This document shows, in pieces, positions 1 to 11,176 of a DNA stretch of 64,000 nt. The stretch is from Cordylochernes scorpioides. Its lineage: Eukaryota > Arthropoda > Arachnida > Pseudoscorpiones > Chernetidae. A program made the position numbers and the translations under genes. Numbering within the stretch: position 1 is the first letter of the stretch; every line of letters starts with the position of its first letter. The notes under the pieces were generated by a model. That model had not been told where the DNA came from. It searched no databases and was given only the letters and a program-made list of their open reading frames with translations. The DNA lies in assembly GCA_030710605.1 (NCBI GenBank), contig CP092879.1, positions 80,898,935 to 80,962,934 of the forward strand, given 5' to 3'.

Positions 1-473
1 TGGTCGAATTGGTTTTTTTTTTTTCATTTAAAATAAATTGCTGAGTTATTTGAGATTTGTATTTTCTATTTTTTTTTTTTTTTACGTGTGTAGCAATATG
101 ATGCACTTTAGTTTTAAGATTAGATTTTATTGAACATTTTTTAAATAAATGCTTTTTATTATTTTTAAAGGCGATTCAATATTTTTTTTCCTCAATATCT
201 TTCAACTTGATTTGAAAATAAATTATTAAAGTTGAGGAAATTAAAGCTAGGATAATTTTTAAAATAAGATTCACTTAATAAGCGAATGCATATGTTTTAA
301 AAATATATTTAAAAACGCTCATTTTCAAGATGAATAAGAGAAATTGATACGTTAATGACTGTAAAAATTTTGTGGAAGAATGTTTTTCGAATTATTGAAA
401 AAAAAAATTATAAACATATTTTTAACGCTACTTTTCTTCTAAACCATGTATAATTGAAATTGATTTTACAGAC
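1..473. other. AT-rich non-coding DNA
   Basis: AT-rich sequence with homopolymer T and A runs. No open frame, RNA gene or repeat terminus recognised. Confidence 0.6.
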
Positions 474-623
474 CTTATCCTGCAATGAATAAAACTTGAA
501 AGAGGGAGGTTAGGGCTCATTAGTGGTGAACTCTTCCAGCGGTTTCGTCATTTTTGGGAGGATTCATTATTGATGAGCCATACCCTCTCCCCTTCTTTCA
601 AATTTTATTCATTGCAAGATAAG
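474..623. repeat. Imperfect fold-back repeat
   Basis: The left arm, starting CTTATCCTGCAATGAATAAA, is matched in inverted orientation by the right arm ending TTCATTGCAAGATAAG. Both arms contain a GAGGG(A/T)-type purine stretch and enclose about 50 bp of loop. This looks like a small fold-back MITE. No target-site duplication could be assigned and no coding capacity is visible. Confidence 0.6.
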
Positions 624-674
624 TGCTGAAGAAATAAAATTTAATTATATATGTTTTAGAAGTATCGATAAAAA

Positions 675-1124
675 TCTATATATATAAAATTGAATGTCTG
701 TCTGTCTGTCTGTTTGTCTGTACTCTATAGATTCAAAAACCATAGATCCAATCGCCGTGAAATTTTGGGATATTATTAGGTATATCACCGGGAAGGTTTT
801 CGAAAAATAATTTCATGAATATCTTGAATATCCTTAGAGTTATTTGCAGATTTGTAGATTTAACTCGCAAGCAGCGCCCCCATTGTGACGATGATAACAA
901 GTTTTCTTATCACTAAGTTTGTTATCTTAAATATTATTTATCAAAAGTAAGATTATCTCAGGATGACACGGCAATGTGACACGGGAAAAAATGTTCACTA
1001 GATAAAACTATGATTTTCTAATGTAGAAAATTAGGAAAGACAAAATTCAGGATGACACGGCATGTTTTAACAAATGTTCGCTAGACAAACCTTTACTCGG
1101 ATAAAACCTCGGGCGAAGCCGGGT
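675..1124 (+). mobile_element. Non-autonomous Helitron (family B), degraded 3' end
   Basis: The 5' end is A|TCTATATATATAAAATTG followed by a (TCTG)n run. The body shares its sequence with the better copies at 28326-29080 and 31680-32435, which lie on the other strand: the GCAGCGCCCCCATTGTGACG segment, the AACATTTTTTCCCG segment and the terminal GGGCGAAGCCGGGT hairpin. The canonical CTAG end is missing and the hairpin is followed by TATATGTTTA, so the 3' end is decayed. No coding capacity. Confidence 0.75.
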
Positions 1125-1327
1125 ATATGTTTATAATTTTCAGCGATAGAGGGCGTAAGTTAATGTTAAAATTAATCAACGGATTATTGTACAGTAAACT
1201 CTCCTATAACGCGATTAATGTGTTCCGTGTTGTATGAAATCGCGTTATAGGAATTCGCGTTGTACGAAATGAAACTTGTATAACGCAAATGTTGTTAGGG
1301 TAAATTGTTAGTGACAAATATCATGTA

Positions 1328-2648
1328 CGAGGTGTGTTCAAAAAGTATCGCGACTTTTTGTGTTTTTTTAAAAATTATTTATTTATTCATGAATACCTAT
1401 TTTGTCCCCTTCAAAGTAATCCCCATGAGATATTATACACTTGTGCCAACGGTTTTTCCAATCCTCGAAGCACTTCAAAAAATCATTTAAAAAAAATCTT
1501 TTTCAGCTCCTCCTTCGATGCCGTCTTTATCTCGTCAAGCGTAGCGTAACGTCGTCCTTTCACGGGCCTCTTCAGTTTGGGGAACAAGAAAAAGTCACAG
1601 GGGGCCAGTTCTGGGGAATACGGTGGCTGCGGTATCATTAGTGTGTTGTTTTTGGACAAAAAGTCGCGCACAAGCAACGATGTGTGAGCAGGGGCGTTAT
1701 CGTGGTGCAAAAGCCAATTTTTGTTCTTCCACAAATCCGGGCGTTTCTGGCGGATTGCTTCGCGCAAATTGCGCATAACTTGCAGGTAATATTCCTTATT
1801 GACCGTTCTACCCTGTGGCAAGAACTCATGATGCACCACGCCCCTGCAATCGAAGAAAACTGTCAGCAAAACTTTCACATTCGACCGAACTTGGCGCGCT
1901 TTTTTCGGTCTTGGTTCGTGCGGCAGCTTCCATTGAGATGATTGAGCTTTGGTTTCCACGTCATAACCATAAACCCACGCTTCGTCACCAGTTATGACCC
2001 TCTGGAGCAAATTTGGGTCGTCGCGGACAGAGTCCAACATCTCCTTAGCAATGTTCATGCGATGCTGTTTTTGGTCGCAATTGAGCAATTTTGGTACGAA
2101 TTTTTCGGCGACCCGTCTCATGCCCAAATCATTGATAAAAATCGAATGGCACGGGCCAATCGATATGTTTCCTCAGCAACTTCTCTAACGGTGATTCGAC
2201 AATTGGCTAATATCATTTTCTCCACTTCATTAATTTTTTCGTCTGTTGTTGAAGTGCTCGGGCGTCCGGCACGCTCTTCGTCGTTCACATCTTCTTGGCC
2301 TTCTGAGAACATTTTGTACCACCGATAAACGTTGCTTCGGTCCAAGGTAGCTTCTCCGTATGCCACAGTCAACATTCGGAATGCATCCGCGCACTTAATT
2401 TTGTTTTTCACACAAAATTTGATACAGGTTCTTTGATCCATTTTTTTTTAATAGGTAAAAATCGAAGACGATCCAAAACACCTGCAAGCAAAGCAGCTGT
2501 CAACAATTAAGTGAACATTCAAAATGGCCGAGCTTGTCGGCATAAGTAAGAGACATGAGTACCAACATAAAGCCACAAAAAGATCGAAATTCGAATATAC
2601 GTAACCCGCGAAAATACAAAATTCGCGATACTTTTTGAACACCCCTCG
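1328..2648 (-). mobile_element. mariner DNA transposon (1.32 kb)
   Basis: The inverted ends are CGAGGTGTGTTCAAAAAGTA on the left and CGAGGGGTGTTCAAAAAGTA on the right (read inverted), flanked by TA at 1326-1327 and 2649-2650. The length of 1321 bp is standard for mariner. It carries one transposase frame on the minus strand, broken by two frameshifts. It sits inside the CAGTAAAC-ended MITE, so it is the younger of the two insertions. Confidence 0.95.
1383..2441 (-). pseudogene. mariner transposase, D,D34D, two frameshifts
   Basis: Cut-and-paste transposase that would act on the ends of its own element. Read from 2441 down, it has an N-terminal helix-turn-helix half (a CIKFC...YRWYKMFSEG-like segment), the TGDEAWVYGYD motif with the first catalytic Asp, HHDNAPAH with the second, and YSPELAPCDFFLFPKLK with the third, as in the D,D34D mariner family. 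The first frameshift is near 2178, after the VREVAEE motif. The second is in a run of eight T/A near 1491-1498, after which the usual C-terminal CFEDWKNRWHKCI and YFEGD residues resume in another frame and end at 1383. The total of about 352 codons matches the family length. Both breaks make it inactive as read. Codon use is unremarkable. Confidence 0.93.
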
Positions 2649-2754
2649 TATTTTATTTTATAACGCGTTATACGAAAATTCGCGTTGCATAAATAAATTT
2701 GTCGCATTTTTTTATCGCGTTGTAAAAACTCGCGTTATAAGAGAGTCTACTGTA

Positions 2755-3770
2755 TTTACATATTTTATTATTCAGCACCTTTCTATTTTGCCTCTCTGTT
2801 CATTTATGCAAATACACTCATGGGTAAAACTTAAATAAAAGTTTCATATTTTGATGTCGTCGGCAGACAAGAGGCAATTTTGTTCACACTTGGTTATCTC
2901 GTGTATCTTCAATAAAGGTCACTGTGTATCAAATATCTTTCAGAGTTATTGTATGAATCCCGATATACATTCTGAAAGGTACAACTTCCTTATGGACAAA
3001 ATGTCCATTAGTGTAAGTTGGTAATTGTTTTAATCAAAATAAATTGCTTTGACATATTCAAATTTGTATTCCTTCATTTTTTCTACGTAAAATATCATGA
3101 AATCAAATTTATATCAGTAACGTTTCCTATATGAAAATAAGGGATACGTACAATACCTTGTGTTCCTTTGTTTAACTCGATTACAACAAGGTTAATCCAT
3201 ATATATATATATATCAACAAAACAAACTTATGCAAAATTACCAAAAGAAAAAATTACCAAAAAAGGAAAAATTGTAGAATAATCAAATATTTTACACAAA
3301 TAAACACAAAGCATGTTACAATATCATTTCAAAGATTTATTTCGTATTTTCAATATACCATCCAAATTATTTGTTAACATTTAGCCTATGCTATGGTAGT
3401 AGATTTTTCTCACAGAAGTACCTTGTTCCAAACTCACGACTCACGAGTTGAACTATTTAAAACAACTTTTTAGTTTTTCACTATTTTGTTCAATTAATTA
3501 GTTTATCTAAAACATCTGACACATCCAAACCTTTTCAGCATCAAACCTCTCTTAAACACCTCTAACCTCCCATAAAGACTTAATTATGATCAGTATCCAA
3601 GGATTGTCGCTTGCTGGAACTTTTTACTGGAGATTATAATCTCTGTGAGAATTGATTAAAAAAGAGCTCCCAAACGGGAAAGGAACAAACATCCTCCAGT
3701 TTTTACAAAGAGCTGAACAACCAATCTCTCCAGATAGGAAATAGTTCCTTGATAATTTTCCAAGTTATCG
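2755..3770. other. Intergenic DNA, no gene seen
   Basis: AT-rich sequence with a short (TA)n near 3199 and scattered AATAAA-like strings. No frame with coding character, RNA gene or element terminus recognised. Confidence 0.6.
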
Positions 3771-3943
3771 GTCGATTTTTTTAAGGTTTGGATGTTTATG
3801 TTTGGCGTCAGTTGGAGATAGGCCCGTCTCCACAGCTCTCCGTGGGTCTTTCCAGGCTGTCCCCACTGACAGAAGAGGGTCTATAACTACGCTACTAGAT
3901 TTAAGGCGAAAAATACCAGGCTTTTTCAGGGATATCTTTCTTG

Positions 3944-4085
3944 TTAAGAATTTTAATTCACAAATCTCTTTAGATTTCGGGCACAAAACCCTTCTACAGG
4001 AGAAAAAAGCACGATACAATGATACAGGAGCTTTTGTGCCAGAAGACTAGAGATATTTGTGAATTAAAATTTTTTAAAAGAAACT
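3944..4085. repeat. Imperfect fold-back repeat
   Basis: AATTTTAATTCACAAATCTC with the following GGGCACAAAA on the left is mirrored on the right by CTTTTGTGCC...GATATTTGTGAATTAAAATT. The overlapping open frames on both strands here (82 and 84 codons) result from this symmetry and show no recognisable domain. Confidence 0.55.
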
Positions 4086-4169
4086 TTTCCCTGGAAGCCT
4101 GATATTTTCACACATTAATATTGACACAAATGGTTATTTTTTATCAAACTTTACTAGTTTTCTAGACAA

Positions 4170-4416
4170 TTTGACAATTAAAATAATTTTATTGACATCC
4201 TGTCAATACATGCAAAGTGCACAGTCTGCACTATTTGAAAAAGATAATATGCATTACATATACTATATACAATGAATATGGCGCCTCTGCCAGCGCTGCA
4301 AAGTTTGGTGGAGAATCACCAGCGGGTCTCCAGAGACACCATGTATTTCGCGATCTACGAAGAATACGTAGATCGCGTACTTCGCCGCTGAGGAGATGGT
4401 GATGGCGTGGTCCTCG
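4170..4416 (+). repeat. Dispersed repeat with short shared frame, copy 1
   Basis: About 245 bp resembles 13842-14075. It starts with an AATTAAAATAATT segment and a TTGACATCCTGTCAA palindrome. It then runs into a frame from ATG at 4272 that shares the MNMAPL.ALQSLVEN core and an ...FAIY.EYVDRVLRR core with the other copy. This copy has a stop right after the RR. The DNA also holds a GCGATCTACG/CGTAGATCGC palindrome. The family is unknown to me; it could be the end of a DNA transposon. Confidence 0.55.
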
Positions 4417-4439
4417 TTTTCTAGAGAGGATACATAACT

Positions 4440-4911
4440 ACTTTACTGGAGGATCCATAAATACTTTACTATATAGATTAGTGGAATATACAAAACTACC
4501 TATACCCCTACTTTTCAACTGCCGAGCTTTCTTGCTGCACAAGATACAAACTCTTTGTTTCTTGGAGCACATTACTTCATCTCTACTCTCCCAGACTGAC
4601 TAACGTTTACCTGGCTAACTGGTCCAGCCAGCACAATAAAATTCTCGCCTTATAACTAGAACTGATTTATAAGAAAGGGGCAGCCCCCGGGGGAATATGT
4701 ACTCTAGGTTTTCCGCCTTCTACACTTACCTCTCTACCTTTATAGAGTACGTTCTATATACTGCAAGACTTCGCATGAGTGACCACAAAAATATATTGTG
4801 TGGCTCACATTCTTTATGATCACTAGTAAAGTTTTTTACTGGGGTGATGCACTGTGCCATCGTTCTGATGTACAGTTAAAGGGAGAGATGCCTCTTCTGG
4901 CGTATATACAT
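4440..4911. other. Intergenic DNA, no gene seen
   Basis: Moderately AT-rich sequence with no recognisable coding region or repeat terminus. Confidence 0.5.
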
Positions 4912-5335
4912 ATATGGAAATTTTGCCGGAAGGAAATTGATTATAAAAGAGCAAAGGTCGCCTTTAGAGTCAAAATAGACGTCAAACCAGAGGCCATCTA
5001 TTGATCGTCGCCGCAAACTAGTGGCCTCGGGTCGTTGACAAAGCCATATAACACCAGATTTGGAAAACTGAGAAGAGTTCACCTGGAGAACATGATTTCG
5101 GGATAATGGCCCTCGTCAGTTTAGGGCTGTCTTTATTCCATGAGATCCATAAGGGATCAAATGAAATCTTTAGTATCTTCCAATATTGGCCATAGATTTT
5201 GCCTAGCCACTTTACCAGCTAAACACCTTTTTAGAAGATTGTGAAAATTTCATTAGATCACGTAGATCTCGTGAAATAAAGCCGTCTTGGACTGACAAGG
5301 GCCATTAGCCTGAAACCATGTTCTCTAGGTGGACG
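4912..5335. repeat. Dispersed fold-back repeat, copy 1
   Basis: The sequence is related to 51358-51550: both contain AATT(T/C)TGCC(G/A)G(A/G)AGGAAATTGAT, CAGCTAAACACCT and GGGCCATTAGCC(T/C)GAAACCATG segments. Within this copy, the GCCCTCGTCAGTTTAGGGCT stretch near 5110 is inverted near 5270-5310, so it folds back on itself. Probably a non-autonomous DNA transposon. No coding capacity. Confidence 0.6.
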
Positions 5336-5542
5336 CTTGATATTTAGGTGATCGAGGAAGTCGAGAAACAGAAACTTTGATAAAAATTATTGTGGTTTAT
5401 TCCAGTTCAGAATTAAGCAATTAATACATTCCAAATCTGTAAAAGGCAGACTTAAAAAACCTTTTAAAACAGATATCTAAAGTAGACGCCATATCATCGA
5501 AAGTTACAAACAGACGAATAATACAACAGTGTTTTCTTTTTC

Positions 5543-5548
<6 letters not shown>

Positions 5549-5574
<26 letters not shown>
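5549..5574. repeat. (TA)n microsatellite
   Basis: A pure TA run that directly abuts the CTAG terminus of the following reverse-strand Helitron. (TA)n tracts are common at Helitron insertion sites. Confidence 0.9.
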
Positions 5575-5740
5575 CTAGCCGAATGACCCGGGCAACGCCC
5601 GGGGTTTTACCCGATTAAATGCTTTTATTAAAATACTATTCGTTACAATTATAAATTGGCGCCGTGGATGTCATTCTTGTATAATATATAAATAAGTTTT
5701 AAAAATTGTAAAAAAAAAAAAAAAAATGCATCGGCCGCAA
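5575..5740 (-). mobile_element. Helitron 3' end fused to a tRNA-Gly fragment
   Basis: Read on the minus strand it ends with a perfect CCCGGGC-GTT-GCCCGGG hairpin, about ten bases of spacer and CTAG|T, the diagnostic 3' structure of a Helitron. Upstream on the minus strand are the GACATCCACGGCGCC segment and then ACAATTTTTAAAAC plus poly-T, as in the copies at 33-35 kb. At 5728-5738 a TGCATCGGCCG string matches only the 3' end of the tRNA-Gly cargo of related copies and then diverges. Confidence 0.75.
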
Positions 5741-6093
5741 AGGTGGCGTGATCGTAGCCAACCAATAGGAGGGCGCCATTCCAAAAAAAAAAGCAAACCG
5801 TGACAGAGATGAGGAATGACGCTCGTAACTGTATATAGAATATATTTTTTTATATATCAGGATGCACTAGCGCGCCATCTGTTATTAAATTATGCAGTAG
5901 AAATTGTTTAATTTCAAAAAGAATCTTACGCGTCTGAAATAGTTTCGAATTTTCATATTTATTTATATATATGTACATTTTAAAAATCAATTTTATATGT
6001 TTATATTTATTCATCTATATATATTCCTATTTAATCTTATTTATATATTTATTCAATTATTTTATATATATTCTTATGTAATCTTATTAGAAT
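5741..6093. other. Intergenic DNA, no gene seen
   Basis: AT-rich stretch after the truncated tRNA-Gly fragment, with a GGAGGGCGCC block near 5770. No coding region seen. Confidence 0.5.
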
Positions 6094-6372
6094 AAAAAAT
6101 GGCATATACTGACCAGGAGCACATGTGCTTTTCAGATGGCAGAGCGCCATCTGGTGGAACAGAAATCAACTATTCATTGATTTAGCCTGTTCCCTGATAT
6201 TTGGCCAGCCCAATTTCTTGATAAATCAAGAAAAGCCATCAACGATTGAAATTGGGTTGGCCAAATATCAGGGAACAGGTTAAATCAATGAATAGTTTAT
6301 TTCTGTTCCACTAGATGGCGCTCTGCCTTCTGAAAAAGCACATGTGCTCCTGGTCAGGATATGTCATTTTTT
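6094..6372. mobile_element. Palindromic fold-back MITE
   Basis: Two arms of well over 100 bp mirror each other around about 6230. Matching segments include CTGACCAGGAGCACATGTGC versus GCACATGTGCTCCTGGTCAG, AGAGCGCCATCTGGTGGAAC versus GTTCCACTAGATGGCGCTCT, and TGTTCCCTGATATTTGGCCA versus its inverse. The outer ends are AATAAAAAATGGCATAT-like. Partial relatives lie at 51668-51720 and 62160-62325. No transposase. Confidence 0.85.
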
Positions 6373-6482
6373 ATTTTAATATCAATACCTGATATTTTTA
6401 TTTTTTCTATCATTTTTCCATATAATCTTATAGGAACGATTAATCAATCAGTTTCAATCTCTCTCAAACTATTGATAAAATA

Positions 6483-6882
6483 CAGGGTGATCCAAAAGTC
6501 TCGCACTATTTTAAAAATTAATAACTCCGCGAATATTTGCGCTAGCGCAATGAGGTAAACACCATTGTGTTCAGGATGCAATGGGATTTTTTATGGCAAA
6601 TAATGAAAAATTCGAAATTGATTTTAGTTACAATTTTATTCGCCAGATGGCGCTCTACCAGAATCAGAGATTCAGCGGCCAAATTGTTTGATAAATTGAA
6701 AAATATAACTGATCGACACGTATTTTTCCTTTTTGAATACCAGGAAAGAACCCTAATAATATCAAATAACAAATTAATAAAACACCACTTCGCCAAAAGT
6801 ATGAAGAATTGGTTAACGATTTTCAAATACAATCAGAGATATGTAAAATAGGTAAATGCAAATTAAACATGTAGCAAAAAGA
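6483..6882 (+). repeat. Left arm of a ~400-bp inverted repeat pair (TIR-like)
   Basis: It begins TA|CAGGGTGATCCAAAAGTC and is nearly identical, inverted, to 17567-17960. The few differences cluster in the first ~75 bp. Homology ends near GCAAATTAAA(A)CATGTAGCAAAAA in both copies. A 94-codon frame (6567-6851) is predicted to give the same protein in both arms and shows no domain I recognise. CAGGGTG...TA termini resemble Tc/mariner-type transposon ends. Confidence 0.75.
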
Positions 6883-7060
6883 AAATTGATATTTCAGATA
6901 CGGTTTGTTTCCGAAGATAATAAATTTCTAATATTTTCAATTCAACTCTCACTCAGTATCGATTATATTTATTTTAATTCATTTGAAAAATATGTATCTA
7001 TCTCTGATAATTTATTTTACTCTGGAATGCCGTTGTTGTTGTCGTGTCCAATAAAGAGCC

Positions 7061-7852
7061 TCAGATGTATCCATGTATCTCCATCACAGCAGCAGCAATG
7101 TCCACTATCTTGGGTGTGTAGAGCTGCTGCTCAGGGTCTATGTCTAATTTCTGCAAGGCTGCGGCCATTGCTGGGTATGAGAATATGTGGGTAGGTGTAA
7201 GTTCCACACCAGGACAATTGTTGCATGCCCTATAGGTTCTTGTGCCATCTGGATGTATTGTCATTCCTTTATAGTGTTTTGTTCTAAGTCTTGTTATAGT
7301 TTTTGTCATTTTTCTCTCAGAGTTTATTTCGCATTTTGATCTTTTCTTATTTTTTTGTTTAATTATCTTGTATTTTGACAAAGAATCAGCGTGAAATAAT
7401 GACATTTGTTCTTTCCTTTGGCTCAACTTTCTGGCTTCCTTTGCCAATTCGAATGCCATTTCATTACCCCTGATCCCAGCATGGGCAGGGATTTAATGTA
7501 GAATGCAGTTATTCTCCAATGGTTCCAGTTGGGTAAGTAACGAGTGTATTTTCTGTGTGATTTTAGTATTGCTCTTCTGAATTGCTTCTAGAGCGGATAT
7601 GGAGTCGCTGTATATTAAAATTCCTTCTGCTTGATGCAGGGATGGTTGGTTAAGGCATACATCAAGGGCTTTCCAGATAGCTGTCAGTTCACAAGTGAAG
7701 TTTGACGAAATCTGTCCTGCTCCTTCTTTGATTTTGATGTTTGTTCCATCTTGCAGTATTATGTTAATTCCGGCCCCTCCATTACTCAGGGTAAGGTCTG
7801 AAGATCCATCTGTATATGCTGTTGAAGGGCGTGGCCTAGCAATTTTAATCAA
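7061..7852 (-). pseudogene. LINE 3' end: RNase H domain and C-terminus
   Basis: C-terminal part of a non-LTR retrotransposon polyprotein. RNase H removes the RNA strand after reverse transcription. Visible motifs are AYTDGSSDL with the first catalytic Asp, FTCELTAIW with the Glu, LIYSDSISAL with the next Asp, and IPAHAGIRGNE near the end. These are followed by a ...RTYRACNNCPG...HIF... cysteine-histidine tail. An in-frame TAA at 7493-7495 replaces what is normally a Trp codon just before IPAH. The reverse transcriptase part is absent: at about 7825-7830 the sequence switches abruptly to a LINE on the opposite strand. This C-terminal style reminds me of Jockey-type elements in spiders. Confidence 0.85.
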
Positions 7853-10800
7853 GAATTTGTACTATGAGGACATAGCCGTTAATATTACAAACACATTAGA
7901 CCTCGAAGCCCAAGGTATCAAAGTCTACCTCAATCAAAACAAAGCCATCCACATATACAATATGTATCACCCTCCAAACAATACATTTATTGACGATGGA
8001 ACAATGGCTCAATTTCTTACAGACAACACTATTATTGTAGGTGACCTTAATGCCAAACATCAACTATGGGGATGTTCTACGCCAAACCCAAGAGGCAAAA
8101 TACTATCAAACATATTTGACGACAATGCCTTCATGTGCTTAAATGATGGGAATCCTACCCATCATTCCAACAAGCTATAATACTGCACAAGCCCTTGATA
8201 TAAGGTTTTACTATCCTGACATTTTCCACAAATGCAAATAGCAAATATTAAAAGGTTTTGGGAGTGATCATTTGCCTAATTTGATAGAAATTAGCACCAA
8301 GACCAAAACTAGCTCAATTAAGAAAAATTCTGGAACTTCAAAAAGGCTAATATTATTTCTTTCGAAAACACCATTATTAAAGCAGCCAAAGTTTCAATAC
8401 CAAGAGGTAATATTAAGAAATGAATTCCAAATTATACACACCAGGCAAAAAATATTCAAACACTTATAACTAAAAGAAATGAACTACAAAAAAGTGCACC
8501 CAAAACCAAAAATATTGTAGAACTGAACTGAACATTGTGATTGCAAAAATAAAAAAGATTATACGTAAATGTGAAAAGGAAAAAATGGAAACAAACTTGT
8601 GAAAACCTGAACCCAAGAAACCCAAATACAAAACTTTGGAATTTGGCAAACAAATTGACAGAGTCCAGCCACAAACTGAAAACACAAATATGATTAAGAA
8701 TACAGATGGTACACCAGCAACTAATGACAAAATTGCTGCCAATCTTTTAGGTAATTCATATCAAATAAGTAGTAAAATCAAGGTTGAAAAAAGGCCCGAA
8801 AGATTATTCATGACTGTAAAAATGTCACCAGCACTCATAATATTTTCCATGAAAAAAATCAATATGAAAGAGCTAGCTTATGCATTAGAAAACACTGACC
8901 TAAACAAGACTCCTGGGCCAGATGGAATCCATGGCCGAATGATATCAAACTTGGGCAAAATTGGCAAAGAAAGACTTCTTAATATTTTCAATAACTCCTG
9001 GAAAACTGGAAAATTGACTCAAGACTGTAAAAATGCAACAATAATTCCCATTAAAAACTTGACAAATCTGCTGATGACCCGAAAAACTACCGACCTATCT
9101 CCCTAACAAATATTTGCTGCAAATTAATGGAAAAAATTATACTCAGACGACTCACCTACCACCCCGACACAAGAAATCTCTTACCAGAAGAACAAAATGG
9201 ATTTAGGAAAGGACATGGAACAATAGACCAACTCTTATTTTTCACACAAAAGGTAAAAGATGCACAAAACAAAAAACCAACTAACCACACCATAGCTGTT
9301 TTTTAGACCTTACACAAGATTTTGATGAGGTACAAAATTATACAAACATTTCAAAATTGATGGAAAAGCTATCACTTGGATAAATGATTCTCTTAAAAAT
9401 ATACAAATCAGGGTCAAATATAATGGCACTCTATCTAAAACCTTCAAATTGTATCAAGGATTACCACAAGGATCAGTCCTTAGCCCAACTCTCTTCACCC
9501 TATTTATTGCAGGCATAGAAGAAATATTTTCACATAAAACCAATATTGGAATTTTCGCTGATGACATTATTCTATGGAGCAGCAACACTAACTGGAAAAA
9601 AGCTGGAAGAGATTTGAACAAGACTCTTCTCCACCTAGAAAAAATTGCTAATAAACATAAATTAGAATTTAACCCCCAAAAATCTGAAACCTGTCTTTTT
9701 ACTACCGATAAGAAACTATACAAAATAAAACCAAATATTATTCTGAAAGAACAACAATTGCAATATAATAAACATCCTAAATATCTCGGCTACACCCTGG
9801 ATCCAGAAATTAACTCCAGTAAGCATATTGAAGGAGTTGTTAGAAAAGGAAGAGACCGACTAAAAATCTTGAAATATATTTCAGAAAGAGTGGGGAGCTG
9901 AAGCAACAACACTAAAATTAACTTACACATCTCTAATGAGACCAATCTTGGAATATGGATATCAAATCTATGGTACAGCATCTGAAACAAATCTAAAAAC
10001 ACTGGAAAGGATACAACTAAATGCAGCTAGAATTATTGCAGGTCTTCAAAAAACATGCCCTAATGATATTGTACTTTACGAGGCAGACATTATGCCCTTA
10101 AAGAATAGAATAAGCTACAATCTACCAAAATATATAAGCAAAATCAAGAGTTATGAAAACAAACACAGAACTTTCAATTACATACTTAATTGGGAACCCA
10201 ATATAAGACTCAAAAAAGAAGGCCCTCTCCACCTGGCCAAAAGAAATGGATTTTTAAAATATAAAATGGAAAAATATTATTCACCTGAAAAAATATCTTC
10301 ATGCGAACCACTAACAAAATATTATTTTTAATGCCACTTTAAATGAACCCACCAACAGACAATACCAAAATCCAGAATACTTAAAACAATTATCATTAGA
10401 AATAATTAATAAAATTCCAAAAAATGCAATAACTATCTATACCGATGGTAGCAGAGACGAGTTGGGACACACTGGTAGTGGCTCTCTCATTAAAACCACA
10501 AATGGCAATGAGAAAATAAACAAAAGAAACCCAGAAATTTGCTCAGTCTTCAGATCAGAACTTATAGCCATCTATGGAGTCTTAAAATCCATCAGAAACA
10601 CTAAACATCACGATATATGGATTCTTACTGATAGTAGAAGTGCCATACAACACTTGAGTCACACAGGGGAACTTAGAGACAAAGTAAGCAGGAACATAAT
10701 TGGTTATCTCCAAAAAAACTCTTAATACCTCAAAAATTCATCTTCAATGGATACCCTTACATGTTAGCATTGAAGGCAATGAAGCTGCTGATGCGCTAGC

Positions 10801-11104
10801 GAAAAAAGGCACAAAAGAACCCTTGCTACAGAAAAATAAACTTACTTTTAAAGAAATAGAAACAGTAGCCAAAATAAACAAGAAATGGAGGATCCCACCT
10901 AACCACAGTTGGTATACCCTAGAAGCAGATGGCCACCCAGACCTTTCGGTCCACAAGCCGGCATGCGAAGCATGCCCTTCGCTGCTATTCTGTTCAACTC
11001 ATAAGCCAAGTAACGGTATCCAAGCTAGTGCTTGGACATTGTACCTTGAAACACCACCTCCCAGACAACGTGTCTGGAAGGATTTCTATACCGGTGGCCT
11101 TTAA
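7829..11104 (+). pseudogene. Decayed Jockey-like LINE: endonuclease, RT, RNase H
   Basis: Remnant of a non-LTR retrotransposon polyprotein, in order. An endonuclease part (7829-8180) starts GRGLAILIKN and contains VGDLNAKHQLWG. A degraded linker follows. The reverse transcriptase begins with NKTPGPDGIHG (8636-9106), then NYRPISLTN and NGFRKGHGTIDQL in another frame, LPQGSVLSPTLF and FADDIILW (catalytic Asp pair) at 9449-9901, and a thumb-like SLMRPILEYGYQIYG (9936-10331). RNase H follows with IYTDGSRDE, FRSELIAIYG and LTDSRSAIQH (10462-10725), then WIPLHVSIEGNEAADALAKKG (10700-11104). At least five frame breaks or stops are present, so it is dead. No ORF1 or poly-A tail is recognisable. The 5' side abuts a LINE on the opposite strand. 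Confidence 0.88.
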
Positions 11105-11176
11105 TCACAGCAAAATAGGAAACTATCTACTGTGTCCAGCAGGGACCGCGGGGAGGCAGCCCCCGGTCGACTCTGT

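Larger units (their letters stand above)
1192..2752. mobile_element. pogo/Tigger-like MITE split by a mariner
   Basis: The terminal inverted repeats are CAGTAAACTCTCCTATAACG on the left and, read inverted, CAGTAGACTCTCTTATAACG on the right (2 mismatches). They are flanked by TA dinucleotides at 1190-1191 and 2753-2754. CAGT(A/G)-type termini with a TA duplication are characteristic of pogo/Tigger DNA transposons. Without the inserted mariner only about 240 bp remain, rich in CGCGTTATAC-like repeats and with no transposase, so this is a MITE. Confidence 0.75.

Noticed and set aside
3765-4050. Overlapping 82- and 84-codon frames on opposite strands
   Set aside because: Both arise from a fold-back repeat and show no domain.
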